From the NCBI GenBank assembly GCA_963920575.1, contig OY986975.1, positions 762,650 to 826,649 of the forward strand: a DNA stretch of 64,000 nucleotides. Reading direction: 5' to 3'. Of this stretch, positions 47,141-58,793 are shown one piece after another. Source of the DNA: Narthecium ossifragum (taxonomy: Eukaryota > Streptophyta > Magnoliopsida > Dioscoreales > Nartheciaceae). A program made the position numbers and the translations under genes. Position 1 is the stretch's first letter. Every line of letters begins with the position of its first letter. A model generated the notes under the pieces. The model did no database searches. It was not told where the DNA came from and worked only from the letters and a program-made list of their open reading frames with translations.

Positions 47141-47450
47141 TCAGATTAGGGGGATTGACATATTCCTGTAAACCGAGGTCGTTAAAACATCGGCCTCGAA
47201 ATTGAACTCCCGAGGGATATGAACAAAAAGTACCTCGCTAAAATCAGAAGTTAATCGCCAAAAAGACAACATGAGGTCCCGGAGTTCTTGTGACCAGATA
47301 AACCTGTCCGTCGCAAAGCCAATACCGAGTAATGAATCTGATTCTAACACAATAGACCGGATTCCTCTCCTTCTCGTTTCAAACAGGCCCTCTCTCATGA
47401 CGAGTATCTCAACTTCTACCATAGAAGAAACAGAGGTTCTTGCTGCCCAA
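47141..47450 (-). pseudogene. RNase H fragment of a LINE-type retroelement
   Basis: The minus-strand frame reads VEVEILVMREGLFETRRRG, then SIVLESDSLLGIGF..., then FVHIPREFNFEADVLT. This is the plant retroelement RNase H pattern (AE..A...GL / ESDS / HIPRE.N..AD). The first acidic residue and flanks are lost and only this domain remains. Sequence below 47140 on the minus strand (tgtacactcagccttttggg) looks like a LINE 3' tail. It is a 5'-truncated relic. Confidence 0.75.
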
Positions 47451-47653
47451 CTACATATCGGAAGAGAAACAAAATGGCTGCATCTACTGGAAAGATGCTC
47501 TGCTGCAGCTACCAGCAGTTACATATATTGCCTCGTTCTGCTTTCATATTGATAGAACAACATTGATGATAAGATTCCATGAAACCCATCAGTTACAAAG
47601 CAGGAGAACACTGGCCACATCCCTGTTACATCATATCATATGTAATGTCCACC

Positions 47654-47692
<39 letters not shown>

Positions 47693-47694
47693 CT
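47654..47694. repeat. (CT)n microsatellite with one interruption
   Basis: About 41 bp of CT repeats broken once by 'tt'. It lies 250 bp beyond the bHLH stop codon. Confidence 0.95.
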
Positions 47695-47942
47695 AAGTTA
47701 TATTTAACACTGTTTAGACATGTCTACGAAGGTCATGATCAATAAAGCTCATTGGAAATTGGGTATGAAGAGACGTGCAACATGTACAGTCTCCAATGGG
47801 CCACCAGCAAAGGATCTTCCCACAGGATGTGACCATATATTTGCCCTTTGTCTTCTTCCTGCCAAGAGTTTCTTCAAAAGAAGGGCCTTGGTTTCATCTC
47901 CATGGATTAGCTAGCTAGCCATCTTCATGTCATCAACTTACT

Positions 47943-48915
47943 CTACTGGAAAGAGCACATATTAATGTTGGGTAGAACTTGACCAAGCAACCCTTCTCTA
48001 CTGCTCCCATTTTCCTGGAAAATATATAATGTTAGGAGACTTGTCATTTAACTGTGTATATATATTTACAGATTCAATCAATCAAGTATGTATATATATA
48101 TATATATATATATGATCTCATGATGGATTGATGATGGGAACCTGTGAGAGCAGAAAGAAAGAAGCTGATGAAGCCTCCATCATCATCTTATAGCTGTTCT
48201 TGGTGTCTTCAAAGGCAGATGGAATTAGCTGACTGCAGTTGTGATTGCTGCAGGCTAATTGGTTTCCAGTACTGTTCAATGGCTGTGACAGGCCATCCAA
48301 TTTCTACGACATTAATAATGCTAATTATCATAACTACGCTCATTAATTAGCATGATCGATCAGGCAGATGATGAGAAATCGAGACATCAACCATTTGTAA
48401 TTAATATATATACCTGATCTGATGAGACCATGCAGCAATCAAGATCCACTCCGAAGTTATATAGCATGGGACTCAAGGAAGCAAGCTTCATCGAGAGGAA
48501 CTGCAGCCAGTGTTTTCAAAGAGATTCAGTATAAAATGCATGGATACGTACGTTGAGGATGGTTTTCTTGGTTCACGCAGGGGTGTCGTATGTGTTACCT
48601 CTACTTGGTTCTGCAAGGACTGCACATAGTTGATTATCTCATCCAACATCAAAGCCTTTCCAGTAACCTATTATTCATGGATATCAAAACACTTTAACTG
48701 TGAGAGAGAGAGAGAGAGAAGAGATCTAGAGAGAGAGAGAGAGATCTAGAGAGAGATTTGTATGTACAATGACATTGATGGATCATGACCTTGTCACAGC
48801 CTGGAACAAGGTCTTGCAACATCTTCATCCTCTCACTTATCTTCTCCCTCCTCACCTAAGAAGGTCCATCCAAAGAAAACATTTTGAGAGCCATGAACAC
48901 CATGAAGGAATATAT

Positions 48916-48958
<43 letters not shown>

Positions 48959-49559
48959 CCTTTCTGCAAGGCTGTGACTATCTGTTGCTTGACCTCTCCT
49001 TGCTCTCACATGGATATACCCTTGTGGATCAGCCTCCTCATGAGATGCCTTCTCCTCCACTGTCCCCTTCAAAGTGCCACTGGCTCTCTTCTTCCTGTTC
49101 CTACTCTCCTTTGTTTCCTACCATAAAGAATGAGTCCCAAAACCTTAAACACAAGAAGATATATATCGCAATATTTTTAGAAGCAATGAAACCAAAGACC
49201 TTCTTTAATTGGGCTAGTTTTACCTTAGATTGAGTAGAACTCAAGCAAGTCCCCTCTCTTTTCTTTCTCTTCTTGATCTCCATGTTGGTGCCATGTGGCT
49301 TAGAGGCCCCATCACCTTCCCCTTCATGACCACCATAGCTTGTGTCAACAAGCATTGAAGAGTGGTCTAAGGCTCTGCTGTCAAGAGAGCTACTGCTCTC
49401 TTGAGCTCTGGCATGACCAATGGCATCAACTGGGTAGTAGAAAGGGTGGCAAGGGGAGGTATTCCCAAGGGACATCTCAATGGGGATGTTTGGCAAGTTA
49501 TAATTAGCAGAGTCTAGCAGGAGGTGGTGCTGCTGCTGCTGGTACGAGAAGGCAGCCAT
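47943..49559 (-). CDS. bHLH transcription factor, BEE/CIB (subfamily XII)-like, seven exons
   Basis: Read as complement(join(47943..48014, 48142..48303, 48414..48500, 48599..48667, 48790..48855, 48959..49117, 49224..49559)), 316 aa. All junctions are GT-AG and phase 0. Residues 1-112: MAAFSYQQQQ..., with Ser-rich and KKRKKREG stretches. Exon 2 gives [21 protein letters not shown]. The basic region and helix 1 continue [20 protein letters not shown]; the loop and helix 2 are DKVTGKALMLDEIINYVQSL. His, Glu and Arg at the H-x-x-x-E-x-x-x-R DNA-contact positions are present (E/G-box binding). The '[26 protein letters not shown]' type is that of BEE/CIB factors in growth, brassinosteroid and light responses; the exact member is not resolved. 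A TATA box lies at 49682-49690. Confidence 0.92.
48701..48753. repeat. (GA)n microsatellite with 'agatct' interruptions, in bHLH intron 3
   Basis: GA blocks are separated by agatctag words, in the intron between exons 3 and 4. Confidence 0.9.
48919..48955. repeat. (GA)n microsatellite starting at the bHLH intron-2 splice donor
   Basis: On the minus strand the donor GTAC (48958-48955) leads directly into a CT repeat of about 36 bp, so the microsatellite occupies intron positions from about +4. Confidence 0.9.
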
Positions 49560-49681
49560 TTTAGAGAGCTGAAAGCTTTAGAGAAAGAGAGAGATAGAGA
49601 GAGGAACAGAGAAGAGAGAAGGGTAGGAAGTGTGGCAGCAGCAGTGAAGCAAAAGTGTCTCTGATGACAGGCCTGGCCTGG

Positions 49682-49690
49682 TTTATATAA
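49682..49690 (-). promoter_or_regulatory. TATA box of the bHLH gene
   Basis: TTTATATAAA reads on the minus strand about 125 bp before the ATG. A (CT/GA)n tract at 49745-49796 lies upstream, a common arrangement in plant promoters. Confidence 0.6.
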
Positions 49691-49739
49691 AAGTTGAACC
49701 TTGATGAGGATTGAGGACCCATGGAGGTTTGACTGGTCT

Positions 49740-49744
<5 letters not shown>

Positions 49745-49796
<52 letters not shown>
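49745..49796. repeat. (CT)n microsatellite upstream of the bHLH TATA box
   Basis: 52 bp of CT repeats. Confidence 0.95.
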
Positions 49797-49799
<3 letters not shown>

Positions 49800-50089
49800 C
49801 GTATGTATGTCTGTAGGTGTGTTTCATTGTCTGCTATTGAGGAGGATGGGGGGAAGGTGGGCTATTAAAGACTCAAACAGGGGTTGTGATGTGATGACAT
49901 ACATGGTCCTGCTTAAGACCAAAGGTGGCTCAAAATAACCAACTTCAGCTTTTTACACACCGATATATAGTCCTTAGCTCAAGCCAAGTCGTTTTCGAGG
50001 GTTATACTTCAACATTGAAGTATCTATCTATATAGCTAGTATTCTTCATCAAAAGTCTCATCAGAGGCTTTTTGATTGTTTTCAAAGAT

Positions 50090-50204
50090 CCGTTTGGCAT
50101 CTCGGGATCCCGACGAATCCGTGGAGACGTTTGGATATCATGCGAATTTCGCACGGATCTCAGAAAATGGGATTCAATTTTCGACGTCCGCTCTATCTAA
50201 ACGG
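50090..50204. mobile_element. Small MITE, about 115 bp
   Basis: It is bounded by ccgtttggcat and ...ctatctaaacgg, an imperfect inverted repeat, with cgggatcccg and gcgaatttcgc palindromes inside. No duplication is confirmed. Confidence 0.45.
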
Positions 50205-50227
50205 ACTCTAATTTGCCCACCCACTCA

Positions 50228-50433
50228 GCCCTTGTTTGGTTTAGAGTTATCCCCGTTTTTAATAGGGTTAATCCCATTCCTACCCCAAACACCAAAAGTA
50301 ATTATTACGAGTTTATCCTCATTTCACATACCACCACCACTCTACTTTTTTCTATCCCCATTCCTTAACCTCACTTTTTCTAATCCTATTTCTCTTTAAC
50401 CCCACTTTTTCTAACCCCGAACCAAACGGGGGC
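50228..50433. mobile_element. 206-bp Tourist-like MITE, copy A
   Basis: The ends gcccttgtttggtttag and ...cgaaccaaacgggggc are inverted repeats, flanked by the 3-bp direct repeat tca (50225-50227 and 50434-50436). The interior has 'ttatcccc' and 'aaccccactttttctaac' words shared with 55613-55828. The short duplication and end sequence fit PIF/Harbinger. Confidence 0.75.
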
Positions 50434-50436
50434 TCA

Positions 50437-52204
50437 GCTGACTTTGGTAATATTTTCTGTTTGAGTCATTCATGTCACCACTAATTTACTCGATCTCCAC
50501 TCTGCCGAATCAAACAATTAAAAAGTCATCCGGGAAAGAGAACAAGCAGCTTAAGAAAAGTAAAGTCTATTGATCACTGGTGTGTGTGTACATACATATA
50601 TGCTCAACAAAGAGATTAATCATCTAAGAAAAATGGAGAAGTTTGCATGCATGTCATGTTTTTTCTAATAAAAATATTAGTTAATTAGAGATTACATAAG
50701 ATTAGTGAATTAAACTTATTAACCTGTATATCACCGTCATGTTTTTTAAGGTGTTTACAACACTAACTTTCATTTTTGGTTAGTTTAGATATTTCAATGA
50801 CGATAATACTCTTATAGTATAGAGAGCCTTAACCCCAAGATATCTCCAACCTACCCACCGATGACTTGGTTATCCCCCTTTCCGCGGAGAGGCTGATGGA
50901 GAGCCGTGATCCGGAGGCGGTGTCATTTTCGGGTTGCAGCCTTCGTCGTCGTTGTCGGCATCACCGAAACAGCGTAGGTCACCGAGCTCGACCCCACAAG
51001 CTATGGCCACGCCGGTGTCCTCTCCACTTCAGGCTCGACGCGAGCTCTCATGAGCCTACTCCGATCTCCTCGAGCTCCAAGCCCGTAGGCTCCACTCTAC
51101 TCTCTCTCGTCGACCATCACCACCGCCACTTCCTACCGAGGTCACCGCCCTCTCTCCAACCAGGAAGACCTCCTCCCTATTCCGCTAGCATCGCTAGAAG
51201 CCCTCATCGGCCTCGCTTTCCAACGCCTTCACCGGCCACATTTCACTCGAGCACCACCATCGAGGTTGACAGTGACACGCTACGTACGATGATGAGATAT
51301 GCGGAATCAAGGGAGACGGAGCCTATGAGGTAGCCAAGATTTGAACCAACAACACCGGATGAAAGTGTCTTGGTGCAGAGCTTGTGAGGTTGTCGTCGCA
51401 TACGGTTGTGAAGTTGGCGTGAACGGCAACCTGAAGATTGTCGAGGGTGAAGAAGAGGTTGTAGAAGGAGGTCCCTGGCGGAGTTGGCCGTGGCCGGTGG
51501 CTGGGGAGCTCAGAGATGGGGCTCCCCAAGGTTGTGGCAAGGGCTTCAGCGTGGTTGAGGATGCTTGGAGAAGTGAGGACCGGCGAGGTGAGGAGGTTGT
51601 GGGTGAGGATTGGCCAACCAAGATCTGGATTGGAGACGGTGCGAGGTGCCCAGGTCGGCGACGGGGTCTCCAACCCCAGCCGCCAATGACTTGGCCATCC
51701 CCCTTTTCACGGGGGAGCTGATGGAGAGCGGCAATCTAGAGGCGGGTGAAGGGATCGACGCCTGCGTAGATGGTCAGATTAGGAGAGGGGTAAGTGGAGC
51801 AATCGGCTGCCATTTCTTAGCAAGAGATTGATTCCAAGATAAGGCCAAGTGCATGTCAAGTCTCTTTAAGTAGTGGAGATCGAGATCGAGAAGAGAGAGA
51901 GAGTAGTATAGACTACAGAAGGAGAGCCAGAGCAGACTGCTTGTAAACAATGTGAGGTCCCAACACTTGGATCTCAATTGCTCTTCCAGCTAATATTCAG
52001 TTTTCCCTTCTTTTTGGTTCTCTTTGGTTCGTTATTCCGTTTCGATATTGGCCAAATATTCAGTTTTCTCTTTTATCTTTTCTATATTTGTGTGTTCTAA
52101 TAGGGTTTGGCCGAAGTTGGTGGAGAGCTCGGGACGGTGCGGCCGAGGAGTAAGAGGTTAACGACTTTGTTTGGGGGTTAGGCTTCGTTGGAGTAGATGG
52201 TGGA
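50437..52204. other. Spacer with a gene-like duplicated block; no intact gene
   Basis: Open frames at 50866-51333 and 51341-51831 are Ser/Pro/Arg or Gly/Val-rich without recognisable domains. A block of about 65 bp at 50858 (atgacttggttatccccct...ctgatggagagc) recurs at 51682 in direct orientation. The material ends at the solo LTR insertion and may continue after it at 54882. It is probably a transposon body carrying GC-rich gene scraps. Confidence 0.4.
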
Positions 52205-53529
52205 TGTCACACCCCGACCCAGAAAATCCATCCATGACGGGACGTGAGGGTTCCTATCACTATTCATCTCCAACTGGCGCGATACATTGCGGAAAATAAG
52301 ATAAACCTAAACGATTTAGATTCCAGAGGTAAGCTGTAATTCAATTTATTAATACATCAAGTTGTACAGTTTAAACATCTGATTACAATTCTTATCAAAC
52401 TCCTCTAAGGGAAAAGATATTATACAAATAATCCAAAAATCCTTGAAGATGATTATAATATACAAACTGCCAAAAGTACAACAGTCGTCCTCCATCAACC
52501 TCAAGCACCTCTGGACGTAGTCGCGCCTCCAAAAGCTGATCTCGCCGGCTCTACTGCTGAAGAACTGGCACCTGCACCTGCAAACGCAAGGCGAGTAGGA
52601 GTGAGTGATAAGCTCAGTAGGGTTTTACTCTACGGCACACGGAAAGGAGGAAAACAACACAGTGTTGTCTCCCCGCTCAAGCCTAAGGAATGCCACAGGG
52701 TACCACAACCCCTATCGATGTCCCAAGGGCTCCTGTCATGAAACCTCTCTCCTGAACAAGTACCAGAAGGCCAAGGAACAGTAACGTGCAGGATCACCCT
52801 TACCCAAGCAGGATTACCGTGCCTTGGGGACCCATGTCAGGAACGCATCGACATCCATCCTTAGCACTTGGCCTTGGGAAGACGACACGAACTCTAAACC
52901 TCAAAGCAAAGATCTCAGCCAACTATCGCACATCCTCAATAACATGAGATTCTGATTAAACAATCACGCCCTAATCCTGACTACCTAGCCGCGGTCCTAA
53001 GGCTAGATCCGAGCTACCCGAGATCCTCGGATCGGCGATCAACCCATCGCCTGCCTAACCTGATATGCCTCTAGTGCAAACAAGATGCATGTAATGCTCA
53101 GGCATAGATAACGAGATATAGGCATGCAACAACATGACAATAATCATACGGGGTTAGGCATAGCCTATAGCTAGCCAAAGGGGTGAACATAGCAAGGGCC
53201 TCAAGTACAGATAATCTATACTAACCAAACAATGATTAGCGCAAAGAGATAGACACAGATATACAACAGTCTTCAGTGCTCTCTTGCACCTGACAGACTA
53301 AGGTTCCACAGTTACCCCGTAGGTAACTGGCCAACAGTTATACAATAGACCTCGGCACTCGCCGGCAACGGGCTAAGGTTCCACAATACCTCATTAGCTA
53401 ACACTCATAGTTAGCTAACGGCCAAGGAAAGCAATAAGCATTTACACTACTATCAACCAAATATTTAAATGCGAGGGGAAAACCGTAAATCCGCTCAAAA
53501 GGGGCAAGTACGCGATTCGATCCTCCATC

Positions 53530-53773
53530 TCGATAAAAACCCTTTGAAAAACCCCGTGAAACAACATGTATGCTTCCTAATATGATTGAGTACCTATCAT
53601 GAATGAAAACCAATCAAAGGAAACCAGAAAATACTATTCAGGGACCCACGGTCGATAAAAACCCTTTGAAAAACCCCGTGAAACAACATGTATGCTTCCT
53701 AATATGATTGGGTACCTATCATGAATGAAAACCAATCAAAGGAAACCAGAAAACACTATTCAGGAACCCACGG
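53530..53773 (+). repeat. 122-bp tandem duplication inside the solo LTR
   Basis: The block starting tcgataaaaaccctttgaaa occurs at 53530 and 53652 and is nearly identical through 'aggaaccagaaaa.actattcagg.acccacgg'. Its high identity implies a recent duplication. Confidence 0.9.
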
Positions 53774-54030
53774 TCGATCCAATGGTCGACCGTGAGGCGA
53801 AACGAGGGACAACATAAAGGGCCACAGTCGATCGGTGCATCGACTGTGGGAGGCTCAAAACGAGACAGAGCCTCACGGACGATGTGACGATCGATCCGAC
53901 GGACAACCGTGAGGCGAAATGGAAAAAGAGAAGGAACCACGGTCGATCGGGGCATCGACCGTGGGAGGCCAAAAACGCGATAGAGCCTCACGGTCGATCC
54001 GACGGTCGACCGTGAGGCCAGGAAAGAGCA
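53765..54030. repeat. Array of GGTCGATC / GGTCGACC palindromes in the solo LTR
   Basis: The words cggtcgatccgacggtcgac and close variants, each followed by 'cgtgaggc' or 'gtgggaggc', recur about four times at 60-80-base spacing. The pattern parallels the GATCGATC array in the unrelated LTR at 394-1974. Confidence 0.7.
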
Positions 54031-54881
54031 TATCAACGCTTGACGGTCAGCCCCCACAACACAGTTCCTCATAACAGTGCCGGGAATCCAATTTTTTGAA
54101 TTTGAATAATCAAATCAAGTTGGGAATTGATGAAACTTTGCAAGTATGCGTAAAAGATGATGGAGAAGCTAATGGTGAATAAATCATGATTTTGACGGTT
54201 AAATCTCAAATCTAGGTCTTAATGGCCGAAAACCGATAAAACGGCGATAATACCGAAATCATTCGATAAAATCTGAAAATCAAGAGGTAGAGCTACTCTA
54301 CACAAGCTATAATACACATGCATTGAACTACACAACATTCTATCAAGTATTCCTACAACGAAAACACAATAAACCTATCCTAGGAGAACCCGATCACAAG
54401 ATCGAGGTAGAAACACCTACTTGAACAAGCAGGGCAGCTCCTCCACGCATCCCCCAAGTCCGATTGCCAAGATACGCTCCTCGAAGATCACGATCTGAAA
54501 CCCTAGCACAGCCGGTAGGAGAGAGGGAGAGAGAGAACGACAGGAGAAGAAGGAAAGCCAGGAAAGAGAGAGAAAAGAAAGGGTTTAAATAGAAAGCTGG
54601 AATCGATCACAGCCATCCGATTCGATCTCTCCCGATCGAGTTCCGATCTTCCGATCGGAAGCGCCCTTAAAGGTTCTAATCAAACACATACATCAATCCA
54701 AGGCCGTGTGTGAAACGCGGGTGTGAAACTGACCACCAGGGAACATATTTACCAAAATGCCACTGGGGTCAAAAACAACGATGCGATCAACTGATCACAT
54801 CCCAAGACCAACCGGGCCAAGCCACAAACAAGACCCTCGACCTAACGCGATCGGACCGGGTTGAAGGTACGAGTCCTCACA

Positions 54882-55612
54882 GTGGAGATGTTCATGAGTT
54901 TGCTGGTGCTTGTCGGAGTTGGAGAGGGTGTGGTACTGGATGGCGTGGGCTCTGAGAGGGGAGTGGAATTGAAGGGCGGATTTGAACCAGTTGAGTTCGT
55001 GGATAAAGAAGGACAAAATCTGGATGCGCCGCTGCCACCATTGGTGTCGGGCCGAACGCGACGTTCTACAAGGCAACGGAGGGGACAATGAGGTACATAA
55101 AATGTGACAGTGGAGGAGAGGCACCGAAGACGTTGGAGGGGAGGGGATGCGCTATGCTTCCTTAGTCGCCTCTCGCCCTTACCTTCTTTGCCGAGAACTC
55201 ACCTCCCTCATCTTTCTCGTCGGCGTCCCGTTCTCCTCCCTGCCTCGCTGTCTCCATCGCCTACACCGGACCACCCTCGGTGGTAATTCCAAAGAGGATC
55301 TTGGTGTACTGATGACCGATGATCATCTAACATGCATGCATCACTAGACGTTACATGAAAAAGGGCGGTGTTAGGATATGTAGGACCCACTAAAAAAAAT
55401 GTATCTAGGATTAAAGCGTAGATCGGGTCAAGAGGATCATATAATTGAGAAAGTACAAGTTTATTATATACTTCTTACCTAACTTCATAATGCATACCAC
55501 CTGAATTCGTGGAACCATGTGTCGATTTTGGTACAACCTCATCTAGTTTATGAGTAACCGTTGGCGGTGGTAATGGACTGGTCTTCGGTTCCAATACTCA
55601 GAACACCTAATA
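54882..55612. other. Spacer right of the solo LTR; no gene recognised
   Basis: The left part is GC-rich with short open frames (54861-55091, 55104-55286) that show no domain. It may continue the interrupted GC-rich material of 50437-52204. Confidence 0.4.
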
Positions 55613-55828
55613 GCCCCTTGTTTGATTGAGCGATAAAAGAAGATAACAGCGTTTTATCCTCACTTATCCTCATTTTTTACTCAAATATTAAATTAATGAT
55701 TACAGAGTTACCACTATTCTACATGCCCCATTCTTTTTTACTTTTTCTTATCCCCATTCCATAACCCTAAATCCCATCTAACCCTATCCCCTTTAACCTC
55801 ACTTTTTCTAACCCCATGTCAAAGGGGG
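55613..55828. mobile_element. Tourist-like MITE, copy B, about 216 bp
   Basis: It runs from gccccttgtttgattgag to ...aaccccatgtcaaaggggg and shares 'ttatcctc', 'ttatccccattcc' and 'aacctcactttttctaaccc' words with copy A at 50228. Termini are imperfect and no clear duplication is seen. Confidence 0.6.
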
Positions 55829-56141
55829 ATTTTCTATTAATCTCAACTGCTAAAAAAAAAAAAACAAGCAAAACAATACAAAAAAGTATCTATAATTACT
55901 TAAAATTTATTAAAAAGAATTTACTATGATAGGATTTTTTGCAAATAACGCGAAAGAAGAGAGGGCAAATACAAATAAGACGGATGTTTTCCACAATATT
56001 GTAATAAGGTAGGGGAGGAATGGAAAAAATCCTTTTAAAAGGGTGAAGGGAACTTTAAAATAAAACTAATCAAACCGTTTTCTTTTTTTTTTGCCTCTAC
56101 AAAAATATGGAAGCTTAGAGTATATCTTGATTGAAATTCTA

Positions 56142-57461
56142 GGGCTGTTTGGTTTACCTGTTTTCCATTTTCATTTTCATGAAAATAGAAAATGGGTCTG
56201 AAAACCCATTTGGTTTATAGCTTTGAAAACATTTTCTGGAAATGAAAACAGTGTTTTTCAGGAAAAGTGAAAACGCCGTTTCATCATTTTTTGTTTTCAG
56301 ATTACACTTATCACGATCTAATCATCTCTCATCCATTTTCTGTTTTCATATTACATCTCTCCCGATCGCGACCATCTCTCATTCGATGCCCACTATATCG
56401 CGAGGATCTCCCGATGATCTCAGACAGCCACTGCCGCCGCAGGAGCTCCGATCCGCCAACAGCCAATATCCATGCTCTGGCCGCCCCCATCACCGTCCAA
56501 GCCCACCACCACGACCCCAGGCCACCTCCTTCACCGTTCACGCCACCCAGGCCACCTCCTTCACCGTTCACGCCACCAAGACCACCTCCTTCGTCGTCCA
56601 AGCCCTCCACCATGACCCCAGGCCGCCTCCTTCGTCGATCACACCACCCCCGTCGCCGTCCAAGCCCACCACCACGACCCTAAGCCACCTCCTTCCCCGT
56701 TCACGCCACCCCCGTCGCTGTCCAAGCCCACAATCACGACCCTACGCCACTTCCTTCTCGACGTTCCCTACCCCAGTCGTACCCTCCAGACGTTGGATCC
56801 CCGCCGACCTCCTTCCCCAAGCATCTCCGGTGCCGCCCTCCTCGATTCCACCGCCTATCATGTCAGAACGGATGATCCGGTTTTTATCCGGTCCGGTGGA
56901 TCGAGTCCTTAGGTCCAGCGAACACTCCTCTAGCGATCCTGACCTCCGACGACCCTCCCTCGCCGCAGATCCAAGTCTGGCGAGTCTCAGCCCTTTGATC
57001 TGCTTCCCCTCTTACAGCTCCTTTCTAATCCAATTAGATGATCTGAGCTGTTTAGATAAGGTCAGGCTCATCATTTGCTAAGTTAAGAGTTAAACTTATT
57101 TATTTATGAAAAATTTATTACTATAATATATGAATATACACTTATATTTAAAGAAATTATGAGATTCAAGGGCTTCAAAATAGTAATGACAAAAAGATGT
57201 AAAATCAATATATTAATGATCTATAACATATATAAATATAAAATAAATAATAATAACTAGCTTGCAAACCTAAACCCATTGAAAACAAAAATTACAGTTA
57301 CAAGCCAATCACATAGTCATGTTTTCAATTTCAAAAAAGAGTTTTCAACATTTTTAACCAAACATGTTTTCACATTTTCATTTTCAGTAAATGAAAACAG
57401 AAAATAGAAAATGAAAACAGAAAATGAAAATAAGAAAATGTTTTCCAAACCAAACAACCCC
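56142..57461. mobile_element. 1.32-kb PIF/Harbinger-like element with GC-rich captured interior
   Basis: The ends gggctgtttggttt and ...aaaccaaacaacccc are inverted repeats, flanked by the 3-bp repeat cta (56139-56141 and 57462-57464). Subterminal regions are full of 'gaaaatgaaaac' and 'gttttcattttc' words. The middle (about 56385-57010) is GC-rich and Pro/Ser/Thr-coding, with a 30-bp repeat (ggccacctccttcaccgttc). The longest frame is 279 aa (56242-57081) but shows no domain and begins in the repeat arm. No transposase is present, so it is non-autonomous. Confidence 0.75.
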
Positions 57462-57464
57462 CTA

Positions 57465-58793
57465 TCTTCTGAAACAGGATTGTAATATTCTAGATTGTTG
57501 TCAATATTAGTCTTGTGATGTTTAAAACATCACTAAATTGCTAGTTACTCAGTCATGTGAATTACAGTGGTAAATGAATCAGGTAAATTTTATGTCAATT
57601 AAAGTGGGAAATGGATCAAGAATCAGATAGTTATGACACCAAATACGTGAGAAGAAAATAGAAAGCAGAGCTTCGTTCCAAACATCATTATAAAAATTTG
57701 AAGTGTTACCACATATCTGGTACAGATGATCTTCATACCTTCAAGATATCACAAACTTCAATAGTTAAGAATGCGAGTGAAGTCAAGATCACACATTAAA
57801 GAAATAAATACAAAGCCATAAATAGCCATCATCTTTGAGTGATGTATGTGATCGTTTGGCCATACATTGTGATAACTTAGAAACATAGGGTCCAATGTCA
57901 CAATTACATGCAAATACTTGATAAGCTGGTAGGGGACAAGACATAGGAAAGGCATTACATAAGCTATTCATGAATGCCACACATCACATCAAAACCTGAA
58001 AGCCAAAGCCTTACAGAAGCACATAAGACCATCAAAATCATATCCTTTTAACACCTTATCCACAGTTGCTCTTATACGAGTTATTAGAACACCTTAGGAG
58101 AAATAGCTCATTTCTAAATAGCTCGTGGTAGGTAACATACTGTATAGCATATTTAGATGTTTTTCTGCGCTATCATACCCTTTAAGATCTCAGGATATTC
58201 AGAAAGGAAGATGTCCAGAAATCGACAGAATGGCGAGCTTCAACGGAATCTCACCTTTCGCTCCTCCTTTAGGACATAAATGGATGCAATGCCTTGACGA
58301 GTTGTGTAACACAAAGGGGAATAATCATCAGCTAGGTATGTGGATGAAAACTGTAAAATTTCCAACGGTTGTGCTACACAAGTGCCATATAAAAGCATGT
58401 TGCTATAGTAAAAAATCTAAGTGAACCTCCATTTCTCATAGGCAACAAAGAAAAAAATAGGGATCAGCAAAGCTGTTTCCTCGGTACATAACCACCTGAT
58501 GTTTGTCTAAGTTCAATCTAAAGTTAATACATTATCCAGGCTGAACACTAATTGCAGCAATAGTGTCTACAAAGAAAATTAACAGCAACGTACAATCGCA
58601 GAGACGGTAGCCACGTATCCAAAGGGTCACTCAAAAAAAAAAGGCGGACTATCAGCTTCTTCTGTCTCTCAATTTTCCATTACCCAAATGCGTTCTCTTC
58701 AGGTACTATGCCTTCTGAAATTTTTCATCACGTTGAAAGAATTTATGATACAAAAACCATCAACAGAAACACACCTAAGATTAAGAAAGAACA
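57465..58793. other. 3' flank of CFAP20; possible terminal exon not located
   Basis: AT-rich sequence, probably 3' untranslated and intergenic. If the donor after codon 188 of CFAP20 is used, a very short last coding exon should lie here; none stands out. Confidence 0.4.

Larger units (their letters stand above)
52205..54881 (+). mobile_element. Intact 2.68-kb solo LTR
   Basis: It begins TGTCACACCCCGACCC and ends GGTACGAGTCCTCACA (TG...CA), with a perfect 5-bp target-site duplication, gtgga, at 52200-52204 and 54882-54886. No internal region or primer-binding site is present, so it is a solo LTR left by recombination between two LTRs. A diverged copy of its right part lies at 1975-3476. No coding sequence is present; open frames within it are shadows. 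Confidence 0.88.

Noticed and set aside
54861..55091. 76-aa frame right of the solo LTR
   Set aside because: It starts inside the LTR end and crosses the insertion boundary; no domain.
56242..57081. 279-aa Pro/Ser-rich ORF as a host gene
   Set aside because: It starts inside the transposon arm, is low complexity, and the whole frame lies within an element with matching ends and a cta duplication.
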